From assembly GCA_038330415.1 (NCBI GenBank), contig JBBQNZ010000127.1, positions 1 through 12,279 on the forward strand: 12,279 nt of DNA, read 5' to 3'. Both the position numbers and the translations under genes were made by a program. The notes beneath the pieces are model-generated. The model saw only the letters and a list, made by a program, of their open reading frames with translations, did no database searches and was not told the origin of the DNA. This DNA comes from Fodinibacter sp038330415. Its GTDB lineage: Bacteria > Actinomycetota > Actinomycetes > Actinomycetales > Dermatophilaceae. Every line of letters starts with the position of its first letter. Position 1 is the stretch's first letter. Of the stretch, positions 1 to 6,577 are shown in pieces.

Positions 1-1
1 T

Positions 2-1531
2 CGTGGGTTGCGCGGGCTGCTCCCGTACCAGGTCATTTCGCAGGAGGTCCAGGTCGCCCGGGTGCTCAACACCTTCCACGCTGCGCCGAACGACCTGGAG
101 AAGTACACCACCCTGACCAACCTGCAGGACCGCAACGAGGCCCTGTTCTACCGCGTGGTCACGGACAACATCGAGACCATGATGCCGATCCTCTACACCC
201 CCACCGTGGGGCATGCGTGTCAGGAGTTCTCCAACCTGTTCCGCCGGTCTCGCGGCATCTACCTCACGCTCGAGGACCGCGGTTCGGTCGCCGATGTCCT
301 GGCCAACTGGCCGATCGACGACGTCCGCGTCATCGTCGTCACCGACGGTGAGCGCATCCTCGGCCTCGGCGACCTGGGCGCGAACGGAATGGGCATCCCG
401 ATCGGGAAGCTCTCGCTGTACACCGCGTGCGCTGGGATCGACCCCGCAACCACCCTCCCGATCACGATCGATGTGGGGACAAACAACCACGACCTCTTCG
501 ATGACCCGTTCTACGTCGGCGTGAAGGAGCAACGGGTACGCGGCGAGGCCTACGACGACCTGCTGGACGAGTTCATGCAGGCTGTCACACAGCGCTTTCC
601 CCGGGCCCTTGTCCAGTTCGAGGACTTCGGCAACGCCAACGCCTTCCGGCTGCTGCAGCGGTACCGCGCCGGCTACTGCATGTTCAACGACGACATCCAG
701 GGCACCGCCGCCGTGGCGCTCGCGGGCGTCCTGTCCTCACTGCGCGTCACCGGCGGCCGCCTCGTGGACCAGACCTTCCTGTTCCACGGCGCCGGCGGGG
801 CCGGCCTGGGCATCGCATCCCTGATCACAGCCGCGATGGAACAGGAGGGGCTCACGACGGCCCAGGCCCGGTCCCGTTGCTGGTTCGTCGACTCGCGAGG
901 CCTGGTGGTCTCGAGCCGCACCGACCTCAGCGCGAACAAGCTGCCCTTCGCGCACGACGCCGCTCCGGCCGACGACCTCCTGGCCGCCGTCGAAGCGGTG
1001 CGGCCCACCGCCCTCGTCGGCGTCTCGGGCCAGCACGGGGCCTTCACCCAGGACGTGGTGCAGCGCATGGCCGAACTCAACGACCGGCCGGTGATCTTCG
1101 CGCTCTCCAACCCCACCTCGAAAGCGGAGTGCACGGCATCTCGCGCCTATGAGTGGAGCGATGGGCGCGCCGTCTTCTCCAGTGGCAGCCCCTTCGCCCC
1201 GGTGCAGTACCAGGGCCGCACCCTGGTCCCGGGGCAGGGGAACAACGCCTACATCTTCCCCGGTGTCGGCCTCGGCGTGATCGCCGTTGACTCGGCGCAT
1301 GTCACGGAGCAGATGTTCATGGCGGCGGCGCGGAAACTGGCCGACCTGGTTTCGCAGGACCAGCTCGACACCGGAAACCTCTACCCCCTGCTGCGGAACA
1401 TCCGCGACGTTTCCGCGAAGATCGCCGTCACCGTCGCAGAGGTGGCGTACGCGCAGGGACTGGCTCGTGTGCCACGCCCGGACAACCTCGAGGCCCACAT
1501 CCGCTCCACGATGTACAGCCCGGTGTACTGA
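2..1531 (+). CDS. maeA: NAD(P)-dependent malic enzyme, 5'-truncated by the window edge
   Basis: Oxidative decarboxylation of malate to pyruvate and CO2 in the cytosol, linking the TCA cycle to pyruvate. The frame is open from base 2 and begins RGLRGLLP, the conserved start of the malic-enzyme core, so the true start lies upstream; roughly 50 residues are missing compared with the usual length near 560. Counting from the codon at position 8, visible motifs are LYTPTVG with the catalytic Tyr at 63, LGDLGANGMGIPIGKLSLY with the catalytic Lys, the metal-binding segments QFEDFGN and FNDDIQGTAA, the Rossmann glycine motif FHGAGGAGLG near 258, and ALSNPTSKAE near 363. The ending FPGVGLGVI followed by a helical tail is typical of the family. 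The cofactor (NAD or NADP) cannot be decided by eye. Malolactic enzymes share the same fold and motifs and are an alternative. No frameshift is seen, and no second gene follows closely. Confidence 0.93.
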   Translation, partial: RGLRGLLPYQVISQEVQVARVLNTFHAAPNDLEKYTTLTNLQDRNEALFYRVVTDNIETMMPILYTPTVGHACQEFSNLFRRSRGIYLTLEDRGSVADVLANWPIDDVRVIVVTDGERILGLGDLGANGMGIPIGKLSLYTACAGIDPATTLPITIDVGTNNHDLFDDPFYVGVKEQRVRGEAYDDLLDEFMQAVTQRFPRALVQFEDFGNANAFRLLQRYRAGYCMFNDDIQGTAAVALAGVLSSLRVTGGRLVDQTFLFHGAGGAGLGIASLITAAMEQEGLTTAQARSRCWFVDSRGLVVSSRTDLSANKLPFAHDAAPADDLLAAVEAVRPTALVGVSGQHGAFTQDVVQRMAELNDRPVIFALSNPTSKAECTASRAYEWSDGRAVFSSGSPFAPVQYQGRTLVPGQGNNAYIFPGVGLGVIAVDSAHVTEQMFMAAARKLADLVSQDQLDTGNLYPLLRNIRDVSAKIAVTVAEVAYAQGLARVPRPDNLEAHIRSTMYSPVY

Positions 1532-1731
1532 CCCGACCGCGGGCCGCCTGCGGCGGGCGACGGTTCGAGGGGCAGTGTCGCTGCGGATCCTCACCTCGAC
1601 ACAGGAGCGTTCACGGCGCTCGTCGACGTCGTGGAGCGTGCCCAACGGGTTCGGCATTGACGGGGTGATGTACCAAGCGGGCTTCCAGCGGCTCCTTACC
1701 GGCAGGAGCCGCCATCACCGAGGAGCCAGCC
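1532..1731. other. intergenic region, 200 bp, with two hairpins
   Basis: No gene is supported here. Just after the malic enzyme stop, ccgcc-tgc-ggcgg (1544-1556) can form a short GC hairpin without a T tract, a weak terminator candidate. A longer hairpin lies at 1688-1712. A TTGACG at 1657-1662 looks like a -35 element, but I find no convincing -10 at 16-18 bp, so no promoter is called for the peptidase gene. Confidence 0.4.
1688..1712 (+). repeat. perfect 9-bp inverted repeat upstream of the S41 peptidase
   Basis: Arms GCGGCTCCT (1688-1696) and AGGAGCCGC (1704-1712) match perfectly around a 7-nt loop. No T run follows. It ends 19 nt before the peptidase start codon. The left arm contains GGCTCCT, the complement of the peptidase's own GAGGAGCC Shine-Dalgarno region at 1720-1726, so an alternative fold could hide the ribosome-binding site. 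It may also end malic enzyme transcripts. The role is inferred. Confidence 0.5.
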
Positions 1732-3657
1732 ATGTCCCACCCCGATACCGCCGTCCTCACGGCAGACAACGACCTGGGCACCGTGCGCACGATGCCGCAG
1801 TTCCGCAGCCACATTGCGCAGGACCCGCTCACTGACAGCCAGCGCCGCGTGGTCCTGGATCAGGCTGAGATCCTGCTCGGTGAGGTCTATGCCCATCTGC
1901 CTCTCAAGCGCGCCATGCATGCCATTGACCCGCTGCAGGCCCTCCGCCTCCTGCGCCACCGGCTCGCAGACCTCTCCGAGACGGAGTTCCACATTCAGTT
2001 GCAGCGGATCTTCCTCGGCCTGCACGACCTGCACACCAACTACATCCTGCCCTCGCGATATGCGGGATTCGCGTTCCTCGGCATCCTCCTGGAACGCTGC
2101 ACCGTCGATGGCCGCAGTGCGTACCTGGTGACCAAGACCTTCGACCACATCACCGGTGACCCGCAGCTCAAGGCCGGAGTCGAGGTCACACACTGGAACG
2201 GCACTCCGATCCAGCTCGCGGTCGAAGCAAACGCCGCACGCGAGGCCGGCAGCAACAGGGCGGCCCAGCTCGCGCAGGGCCTGCAGAACATGACCCTGCG
2301 CTCGATCAACATGTCGCTGCCCCCGGATGAGGACTGGGTCGACATCACCTACACGGTGAACGGCGCGACCCACGAGACCAGAGCGCCATGGCGGGTCTTC
2401 GAGTCCGCCGCCGAGGTGACCACCCCCGGTACCCTGCCGTCCCTGCCCACAAGCGTTGAGGCATCCGCCCAACACCTGGTCGGCATGGACCTGCGCACCG
2501 AGCTGACCCGGCGGGTGAAGCGCCAGCTGTTTGCGCCAGCATCCCTTGTGGCCGCGCCGGTCGCCAGCAGGGCGAATGCGGATGCCGGCAAGCGTCCCGC
2601 CACCGCGCCGCTCGCCGCCGGGCCGGTCCCGAACAGCCGTCCCGACGAGCTCAAGGCCCGCATCGTCGAAACCCCGAGCGGCACCTTTGGGCATCTGCGG
2701 ATCTTCACCTTCCACATGCAGGACCAGAACATCGACGCCTTCCTCAACGAGGTCGCGCGGCTGCTGTCCGTCCTCCCCACCGAGGGGCTGGTCGTGGACG
2801 TCCGCGGCAACGGCGGCGGATACGTGATCGCGGCAGAGTTCCTGCTGCAGTTCCTCACACCTCGGCACGTGACGCCGGAGCCGTTCCAGTTCGTGAGCAC
2901 CCCCGGCACCACCGCACTGGCGAGGTCGGTCGCCGACTACGGGAGCTGGAAGGCCTCGCTGGAGGAAGCCGTGACCACTGGCTCGGCGTACTCCACTGCC
3001 ATCCCGCTCTACCCGGGCGACGCGGTGAACAGCGTGGGCCAGCTCTACCAAGGGCCGGTCGTGCTGGTGACCGACGCGCAGTGCTACAGCGCCTGCGACA
3101 TCTTCGCCGCGGGCTTCCAGGACCACGAGATCGGGCCGGTGCTCGGGGTCGAGGCGAACACCGGCGCCGGCGGTGCAAACGTCGTCACGCACGAGGACCT
3201 GCTGAGTGAGTGGACCGACGGAGGGCTCAAGCGGTTGCCCCAGGGGGTGCAGATGCGCGTCGCGCTGCGCCGCTGCCTGCGAGTGGGCAGCCGGATGGGC
3301 CAACCGGTGGAGGACCTCGGCGTGGTGCCCGACGCGCTCCACGAACTCACCGAGCGCGACCTCCTCGAGGAGAACGCCGACCTCATGGCCGCGGCCGGCG
3401 CGCTGCTCGCCCAACGACAACCGCGACGGCTGCACTTCACCTCCACTCCAGCGGGCACCGGCAAGCGCAAGCTCACCGTCACCACGGGATCGGTTGCCAG
3501 CATCGACCTCTACGTCAACGGCCGACCGGTCGCCACCACCGCCACCGACGACGGCAACACCCAGGTCACCATCCCCGCCGCCGCCGGACACGTCATCCGG
3601 ATCGAAGGCTACGACGCGGCCGGGACGCTGGTCGCGGCCAGCCAGCAACACGTGTGA
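1732..3657 (+). CDS. S41-family serine peptidase, cytosolic, with C-terminal beta domain
   Basis: Predicted serine peptidase of the S41 (tail-specific/tricorn/IRBP-like) clan, 641 residues. The start is set by GAGGAG at 1720-1725, 6 nt before ATG. The N-terminus has no signal peptide or membrane helix, so the protein should be cytosolic. An N-terminal helical region carries LGLHDLHTNY with His101, matching the His motif of tricorn/IRBP-type members. A PDZ-like segment (about 110-215) follows, then a charged, Ala/Pro-rich linker (about 270-300). The peptidase core has VVDVRGNGGG (354-363) and CYSAC with the putative nucleophile Ser453. GQPVEDLGVVPD holds Glu527, the probable acidic member of a Ser-His-Glu type site. 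The lysine expected about 25 residues after Ser in CtpA-type enzymes is absent (Gly478), which favours the tricorn-type site. Residues about 563-641 look like a small beta-sandwich. Substrate unknown. It may follow the malic enzyme by readthrough, but the 200-bp gap argues for separate transcription. Confidence 0.85.
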   Translation: MSHPDTAVLTADNDLGTVRTMPQFRSHIAQDPLTDSQRRVVLDQAEILLGEVYAHLPLKRAMHAIDPLQALRLLRHRLADLSETEFHIQLQRIFLGLHDLHTNYILPSRYAGFAFLGILLERCTVDGRSAYLVTKTFDHITGDPQLKAGVEVTHWNGTPIQLAVEANAAREAGSNRAAQLAQGLQNMTLRSINMSLPPDEDWVDITYTVNGATHETRAPWRVFESAAEVTTPGTLPSLPTSVEASAQHLVGMDLRTELTRRVKRQLFAPASLVAAPVASRANADAGKRPATAPLAAGPVPNSRPDELKARIVETPSGTFGHLRIFTFHMQDQNIDAFLNEVARLLSVLPTEGLVVDVRGNGGGYVIAAEFLLQFLTPRHVTPEPFQFVSTPGTTALARSVADYGSWKASLEEAVTTGSAYSTAIPLYPGDAVNSVGQLYQGPVVLVTDAQCYSACDIFAAGFQDHEIGPVLGVEANTGAGGANVVTHEDLLSEWTDGGLKRLPQGVQMRVALRRCLRVGSRMGQPVEDLGVVPDALHELTERDLLEENADLMAAAGALLAQRQPRRLHFTSTPAGTGKRKLTVTTGSVASIDLYVNGRPVATTATDDGNTQVTIPAAAGHVIRIEGYDAAGTLVAASQQHV

Positions 3658-3742
3658 TCACCTCCACGAGGCCGAGGTCGGGGGCTTGATCCAGGCGTCG
3701 GCTCGATCGCACCAGCTCTCAAGCAGTGGCGCCTGCGACAGC

Positions 3743-3772
3743 AGGAGCGTGCACGCCGCGGACCTCGCTCCT
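3743..3772. terminator. possible bidirectional terminator between convergent genes
   Basis: AGGAGCG (3743-3749) and CGCTCCT (3766-3772) form a 7-bp inverted repeat with a 16-nt loop. It lies in the 114-bp gap between the convergent peptidase and membrane-protein genes, with the right arm touching the latter's stop codon. There is no T tract on either strand, so this is a weak call. Confidence 0.25.
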
Positions 3773-4704
3773 CACTCCGGTGCGTCGTTGACGAACCGGA
3801 ACCGCAGCCGGACGCTGCCGGTCTGCACCAGGAGGGTGGAGTTGCTGGGCGTCCAGTGCTCGGGAACCAAGAACATCCGGTCTCCGGACTGGATGAGGAG
3901 CCGTAGCCCCCGGTAACGAAACTTGAAGGTCTGATCCTCGTCGGCCGCTGCAAGACCACCCACGTCGGTCTCGGTGACGCCCGAGTCCGAAGTGGTCCCC
4001 AGGTAGAGACGCTCCTTGGTGTCCATCACGACGGCAGGGAGCTGGTCGAGGTTGCGGGCCGTGCGCTGGGCGGCGCCCAGCCCGGTCCACTGGGCCAGGG
4101 TTGCGGTGGCCCAGAAGACGCAGACGGCGACCGCGACCAGGGCGAGGACGACCGCGTTAGGGCGTCCACCGGCGCGGCGCCAACACCACACCAGGGCCAG
4201 GAGTCCCGCGGCGAGCACGAGCGGGGTCACCATCGGGTAGTACGGCCACTCGCCGAACCAGGCGCACCCGAACAGCATGAGCAGCCCGACGCCGAGAACG
4301 ATGGTGGCGACCCACGTGGCGGACCGCAGCATCGTCAGCGGGACGCGGCGCTGCAGTACTCGGGCGACGATCAGAAGGCCGGCGCCGATGGCGGGCACGA
4401 GGAGCAGCGGCACCAGGAGCGGCTGGGGGCTGCGCATCACGTAGTCGCGGGTGCTCAGCCCGATCGTGTCGACGTCGAGTCCGAAGTAGCGGTACTGGGC
4501 GCGCGACGAGACGTAGCCGTAGTAGAAGAGCACGGCGGTGAGGAAGGTGGCGGGAGCGACGAAGTTCGTGGCTACCGCGTACCACCGTTCGAAGTCGACG
4601 CGCTGGGCCGCCGCAGGGCTGGCAATGCCGCGCTCCACGTCGAGAGGCGAGGCTCCGGCTGGGCTTGGGCCGGCCGGCTCTGCGTCACCAGTCGAGTCGG
4701 ACAC
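3772..4704 (-). CDS. membrane protein with five predicted helices and a C-terminal soluble domain
   Basis: I do not recognise a named family. The 310-residue product has a Pro/Ala/Ser-rich N-terminus and five hydrophobic segments at about 44-64, 95-115, 129-147, 158-175 and 184-203. The C-terminal soluble part (about 205-310) is rich in beta-type sequence. Between helices 1 and 2 is the aromatic stretch YRYFGLDVDTIGLSTRDYV. The start is a GTG whose first base lies 1 nt after the TGA stop of the upstream lipoprotein gene (TGAgGTG), with no strong Shine-Dalgarno of its own. It is therefore probably translated by termination-reinitiation in a two-gene operon. The partnership suggests both act at the cell envelope; with an odd number of helices the two termini should lie on opposite faces of the membrane. 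Substrate and role are unknown. Confidence 0.75.
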   Translation of the reverse strand: MSDSTGDAEPAGPSPAGASPLDVERGIASPAAAQRVDFERWYAVATNFVAPATFLTAVLFYYGYVSSRAQYRYFGLDVDTIGLSTRDYVMRSPQPLLVPLLLVPAIGAGLLIVARVLQRRVPLTMLRSATWVATIVLGVGLLMLFGCAWFGEWPYYPMVTPLVLAAGLLALVWCWRRAGGRPNAVVLALVAVAVCVFWATATLAQWTGLGAAQRTARNLDQLPAVVMDTKERLYLGTTSDSGVTETDVGGLAAADEDQTFKFRYRGLRLLIQSGDRMFLVPEHWTPSNSTLLVQTGSVRLRFRFVNDAPE

Positions 4705-4705
4705 C

Positions 4706-5458
4706 TCAGCCGTCGCTGGTGTTGTCGGATGGCGAGGACCCTGTCGATTCGCCGTCCACGGGGGTCGATTCGCCCTCGGTTGGGGTCGATTCGCCGTCCA
4801 CCGGCGTCGATTCGCCGCCGGCTGGGGCGTTGACGACGAGCCGGATGGTGAACTGTCCGCCGGTCTGCGTCTTCTTGGCGGCGTCGATTGCGGCCGTGAC
4901 CCCGGCGCACGCCGTCTGGGAGGTGCAGAAGGCCCTGGCGTCTGAGCGCAGGGCGGAAGGGGGCTCTTCGTCGACGGGGTCGCCCTTCCAGGTGACCGAC
5001 ACGGTGCAGCCGCCGCTATCAGCGGTGACCCGGTAACCGATGCCGACGCAGGGGGAGTCGGAGCAGGGTGACGAGCCCACAGTGAACTGGTCCGGCACCT
5101 CGAATTTGGTGAACTCGATCCCGACGCTGTCTGGGAGCGTAAATCCGGTCACGTTGACGTCGACGCACTGAGTGGGCGCATCGGGCGAGAACACCGCTTC
5201 GTTACCGCCGATCGGCAACCCGGGTAGGTCGACGGAGACCCCCTGGTCGTCGTCGCCCCCAACGTCCGTGCCGTCCCCGCCGTCCTTTCCCGCAGCGTCG
5301 GCACCGTCCCCGCCGCCGTCGGTGGGCGCCGTGTCCTCCTGGGTAGGTGAGGTCTGCGACGTGGCTTCGTCGCCGGGCCCCACTGCCGTGCTCGTGGAAC
5401 TGGGTGAGCTGCACCCCAGCATGAGAAGCAGGCCCGCAATGGCAAAAGCTGTCTTCAT
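4706..5458 (-). CDS. predicted lipoprotein with disordered linker and heptapeptide-repeat tail
   Basis: Predicted cell-envelope lipoprotein, 250 residues, no recognised family. The start is fixed by AGGAGG (5464-5469) 5 nt before ATG and by the signal peptide that begins there, MKTAFAIAGLLLMLGC; the lipobox MLGC puts the lipidated Cys at 16. A longer open frame upstream has no such signal. After the Cys comes a Ser/Thr/Gly/Asp-rich acidic linker to about residue 90, typical of a spacer from the membrane. A compact domain (about 95-215) follows with several Cys residues (for example PCSDSPC, SGGC, FCTSQTAC) that could form disulfides outside the cell. The tail is low-complexity: about four turns of a 7-residue unit like GESTPVD, encoded by a 21-bp DNA repeat. 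It is the first gene of a pair with the downstream five-helix membrane protein, 1 nt apart. Function unknown; a ligand-binding or sensory role would be guesswork. Confidence 0.8.
   Translation of the reverse strand: MKTAFAIAGLLLMLGCSSPSSTSTAVGPGDEATSQTSPTQEDTAPTDGGGDGADAAGKDGGDGTDVGGDDDQGVSVDLPGLPIGGNEAVFSPDAPTQCVDVNVTGFTLPDSVGIEFTKFEVPDQFTVGSSPCSDSPCVGIGYRVTADSGGCTVSVTWKGDPVDEEPPSALRSDARAFCTSQTACAGVTAAIDAAKKTQTGGQFTIRLVVNAPAGGESTPVDGESTPTEGESTPVDGESTGSSPSDNTSDG
4743..4826 (-). repeat. 21-bp tandem repeat, four copies, inside the lipoprotein gene
   Basis: On the plus strand GTCGATTCGCC begins at 4743, 4764, 4785 and 4806, an exact 21-bp period, with divergence mainly in the last third of each unit. 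In the protein this gives successive STPVDGE / STPTEGE / STPVDGE / STG units. The period is a multiple of three, so gain or loss of units would keep the frame and only change tail length. Confidence 0.88.
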
Positions 5459-5881
5459 TCCGACCTCCTCGAAGGGCCCGGAGGGGTTCCGGCCAGCCTC
5501 CACGTCACCCGTGGAAGTCAGCGCCGGCGGTCGCGGTGATGAACCGCGTCTATGTGACGGTGTCGGACCCGATCGAGGCCTGCTCGGGGACGGTGATGCT
5601 TGCGTGCAGCGCCATCGCTTTGGCCTCCATTCGGGTGCGTGTACGTCAGGAGGCAGGCCATGGCCCGTTTGATACCCCGACTCACGTTCCTTGGGACAAT
5701 CCCTGCAGCCCACGCTCCTTGCCGACGCCTACGGGCGGCACCAAGACGATTCCGTTGGGACCGATGTGACACGGGGCGAACTGGCGCACTCTCCGTCAGC
5801 GCTTCCGCGGCATCGCTTCCACCTGCGGGGCGACGTGCACGGTCGTTGCCTCCGCCCGGGGTCGCTGGGTCAGTGGCACAG
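5459..5881. other. 423-bp region without a convincing gene
   Basis: This region lies between the lipoprotein and methyltransferase genes, both on the minus strand. Several overlapping open frames exist in both directions, but none shows a recognisable domain or is clearly better than the others. It holds the lipoprotein Shine-Dalgarno (5463-5470), a small inverted repeat CGCGGT/ACCGCG (5532-5548, 5-nt loop) within the lipoprotein leader, and a possible 29-codon coupled ORF listed separately. I could not identify a clear promoter for the lipoprotein. Confidence 0.4.
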
Positions 5882-5885
5882 TCAT
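5796..5885 (-). CDS. possible 29-residue ORF translationally coupled to the methyltransferase
   Basis: The ATG overlaps the methyltransferase TGA stop as ATGA, the usual arrangement for coupled translation. The product starts MTVPLTQRPRAEATTVHV and ends MPRKR. No domain is recognisable. In GC-rich DNA an ATGA overlap can arise by chance, so this is only a candidate. Confidence 0.22.
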   Translation of the reverse strand: MTVPLTQRPRAEATTVHVAPQVEAMPRKR

Positions 5886-6502
5886 GCCCGCGAGTCCTTC
5901 GGGTTGGATGAGGGGGTGCTGGTCCGGCTCAGGGTGAACCAGCTGAACGTCGCGTGACGGAGTGGCCCGCCGCCGGTGGTGGTGGAGGGTGCGGTGGTGA
6001 TGGCCCAGGTGGGTCCGAAGGCAGCGCTGAGGTTCAACGCGTCGATGCCCTTGGGACCAATCCCGGAGCGTGGCGTGACCGCATGGATGACCACGTGCGC
6101 GTCCGTCCGGGTGTTTCGGGTGACCCAGGTGGCGAAGGCCGCCTGCTCCTGGGGGCGCAGGCCGTGGTAGCAGCCGATATCGACGACGAGGTCATAGGGA
6201 GGGTTGGTGGGGACGTTCGCCAGGTGGGCGACGTCGTCGCGGACGAAACTCGTGAGCTCGGCGACGCCGGCGGCTTCGGCTCGCGCGCGGCCCTGGCGCA
6301 GGGGCTTGTCCACGCTGTCGACGCCGACGACGGTCCACCCCTGCTCGGCGAGCCAGACCGCGTGTCGGCCCGTTCCGCAGCCGGCATCCAAGGCCACGCC
6401 GGCGGGGCTGTGGGCCACTAGACCTGGCAGGGGTCCGGTGTCGTCGTTGTCCTCCCACCAGTTCAGACCGAGGCGATACAGGACGGGCCAAGCGTTGGGC
6501 AT
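5882..6502 (-). CDS. class I SAM-dependent methyltransferase
   Basis: Predicted cytosolic methyltransferase of 206 residues; the acceptor substrate is unknown. Motif I is LDAGCGTGRHA (38-48), the SAM-binding glycine loop. Asp62 in VVGVDSVD is the acidic residue at the end of strand 2 that should hold the ribose. FVRDDVAHL (86-94) fits motif II, and YDLVVDIGCYHGL (103-115) matches strand 4 and its following loop. The N-terminal MPNAWPVLYRLGL with WWED is common in small SAM methyltransferases of the Methyltransf_25/11 type. The start is supported by AAAGGAG (6510-6516), 7 nt before ATG. It is transcribed divergently from a TetR regulator over a shared palindrome, so it is probably the regulator's main target; a role in modifying or detoxifying a small molecule is a reasonable inference. 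The last 40 residues are Thr/Ser-rich and less conserved in character. Confidence 0.87.
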   Translation of the reverse strand: MPNAWPVLYRLGLNWWEDNDDTGPLPGLVAHSPAGVALDAGCGTGRHAVWLAEQGWTVVGVDSVDKPLRQGRARAEAAGVAELTSFVRDDVAHLANVPTNPPYDLVVDIGCYHGLRPQEQAAFATWVTRNTRTDAHVVIHAVTPRSGIGPKGIDALNLSAAFGPTWAITTAPSTTTGGGPLRHATFSWFTLSRTSTPSSNPKDSRA

Positions 6503-6527
6503 GACGTCACTCCTTTCAGTTGAGGTG

Positions 6528-6558
6528 GAACTCAGTGCAGTACCACTGCACTGAGTTC
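6528..6558. promoter_or_regulatory. 31-bp palindrome, probable TetR-family operator
   Basis: Arms GAACTCAGTGCAGT (6528-6541) and ACTGCACTGAGTTC (6545-6558) are perfect 14-bp inverted complements around a 3-nt spacer. The palindrome sits in the 75-bp gap between the divergent methyltransferase and TetR genes. It is 11 nt from the methyltransferase Shine-Dalgarno and just upstream of the putative TetR -10 element. TetR dimers typically bind such long palindromes next to their own gene. That this TetR binds here is inference. Confidence 0.8.
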
Positions 6559-6561
6559 ACT

Positions 6562-6567
6562 GATACT
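6562..6567 (+). promoter_or_regulatory. candidate -10 element for the TetR gene
   Basis: GATACT lies 10 nt before the ATG at 6578, predicting a transcription start at about 6573-6578 and thus little or no leader. The matching -35 region (about 6539-6544, AGTACC) is poor and falls inside the palindrome, so a bound repressor would block it. Weak promoter evidence. Confidence 0.35.
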
Positions 6568-6577
6568 GTTGCTCGCC

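Noticed and set aside
737..1657. 306-codon antisense frame within the malic enzyme gene
   Set aside because: It is Arg/Gly/Val-rich without domain features and opposite to a highly conserved enzyme sequence.
1696..3651. 651-codon open frame antisense to the whole S41 peptidase gene
   Set aside because: Its product has no recognisable domain, and it mirrors a gene with clear S41 motifs, a good ribosome-binding site and normal start. Long antisense frames are expected in GC-rich codon-biased genes.
5459..5713. N-terminal extension of the lipoprotein frame to a start at 5713
   Set aside because: The extension would bury the signal peptide and lipobox 85 residues inside the protein; the Shine-Dalgarno at 5463-5470 supports the internal ATG.
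5660..5911. Plus-strand frame MARLIPRLTFLGTIPAAHA with AGGAGG upstream
   Set aside because: The ribosome-binding site and hydrophobic start are attractive, but the rest is Arg/Pro/Ser-rich like random GC-rich DNA, and the end overlaps the methyltransferase gene on the other strand.
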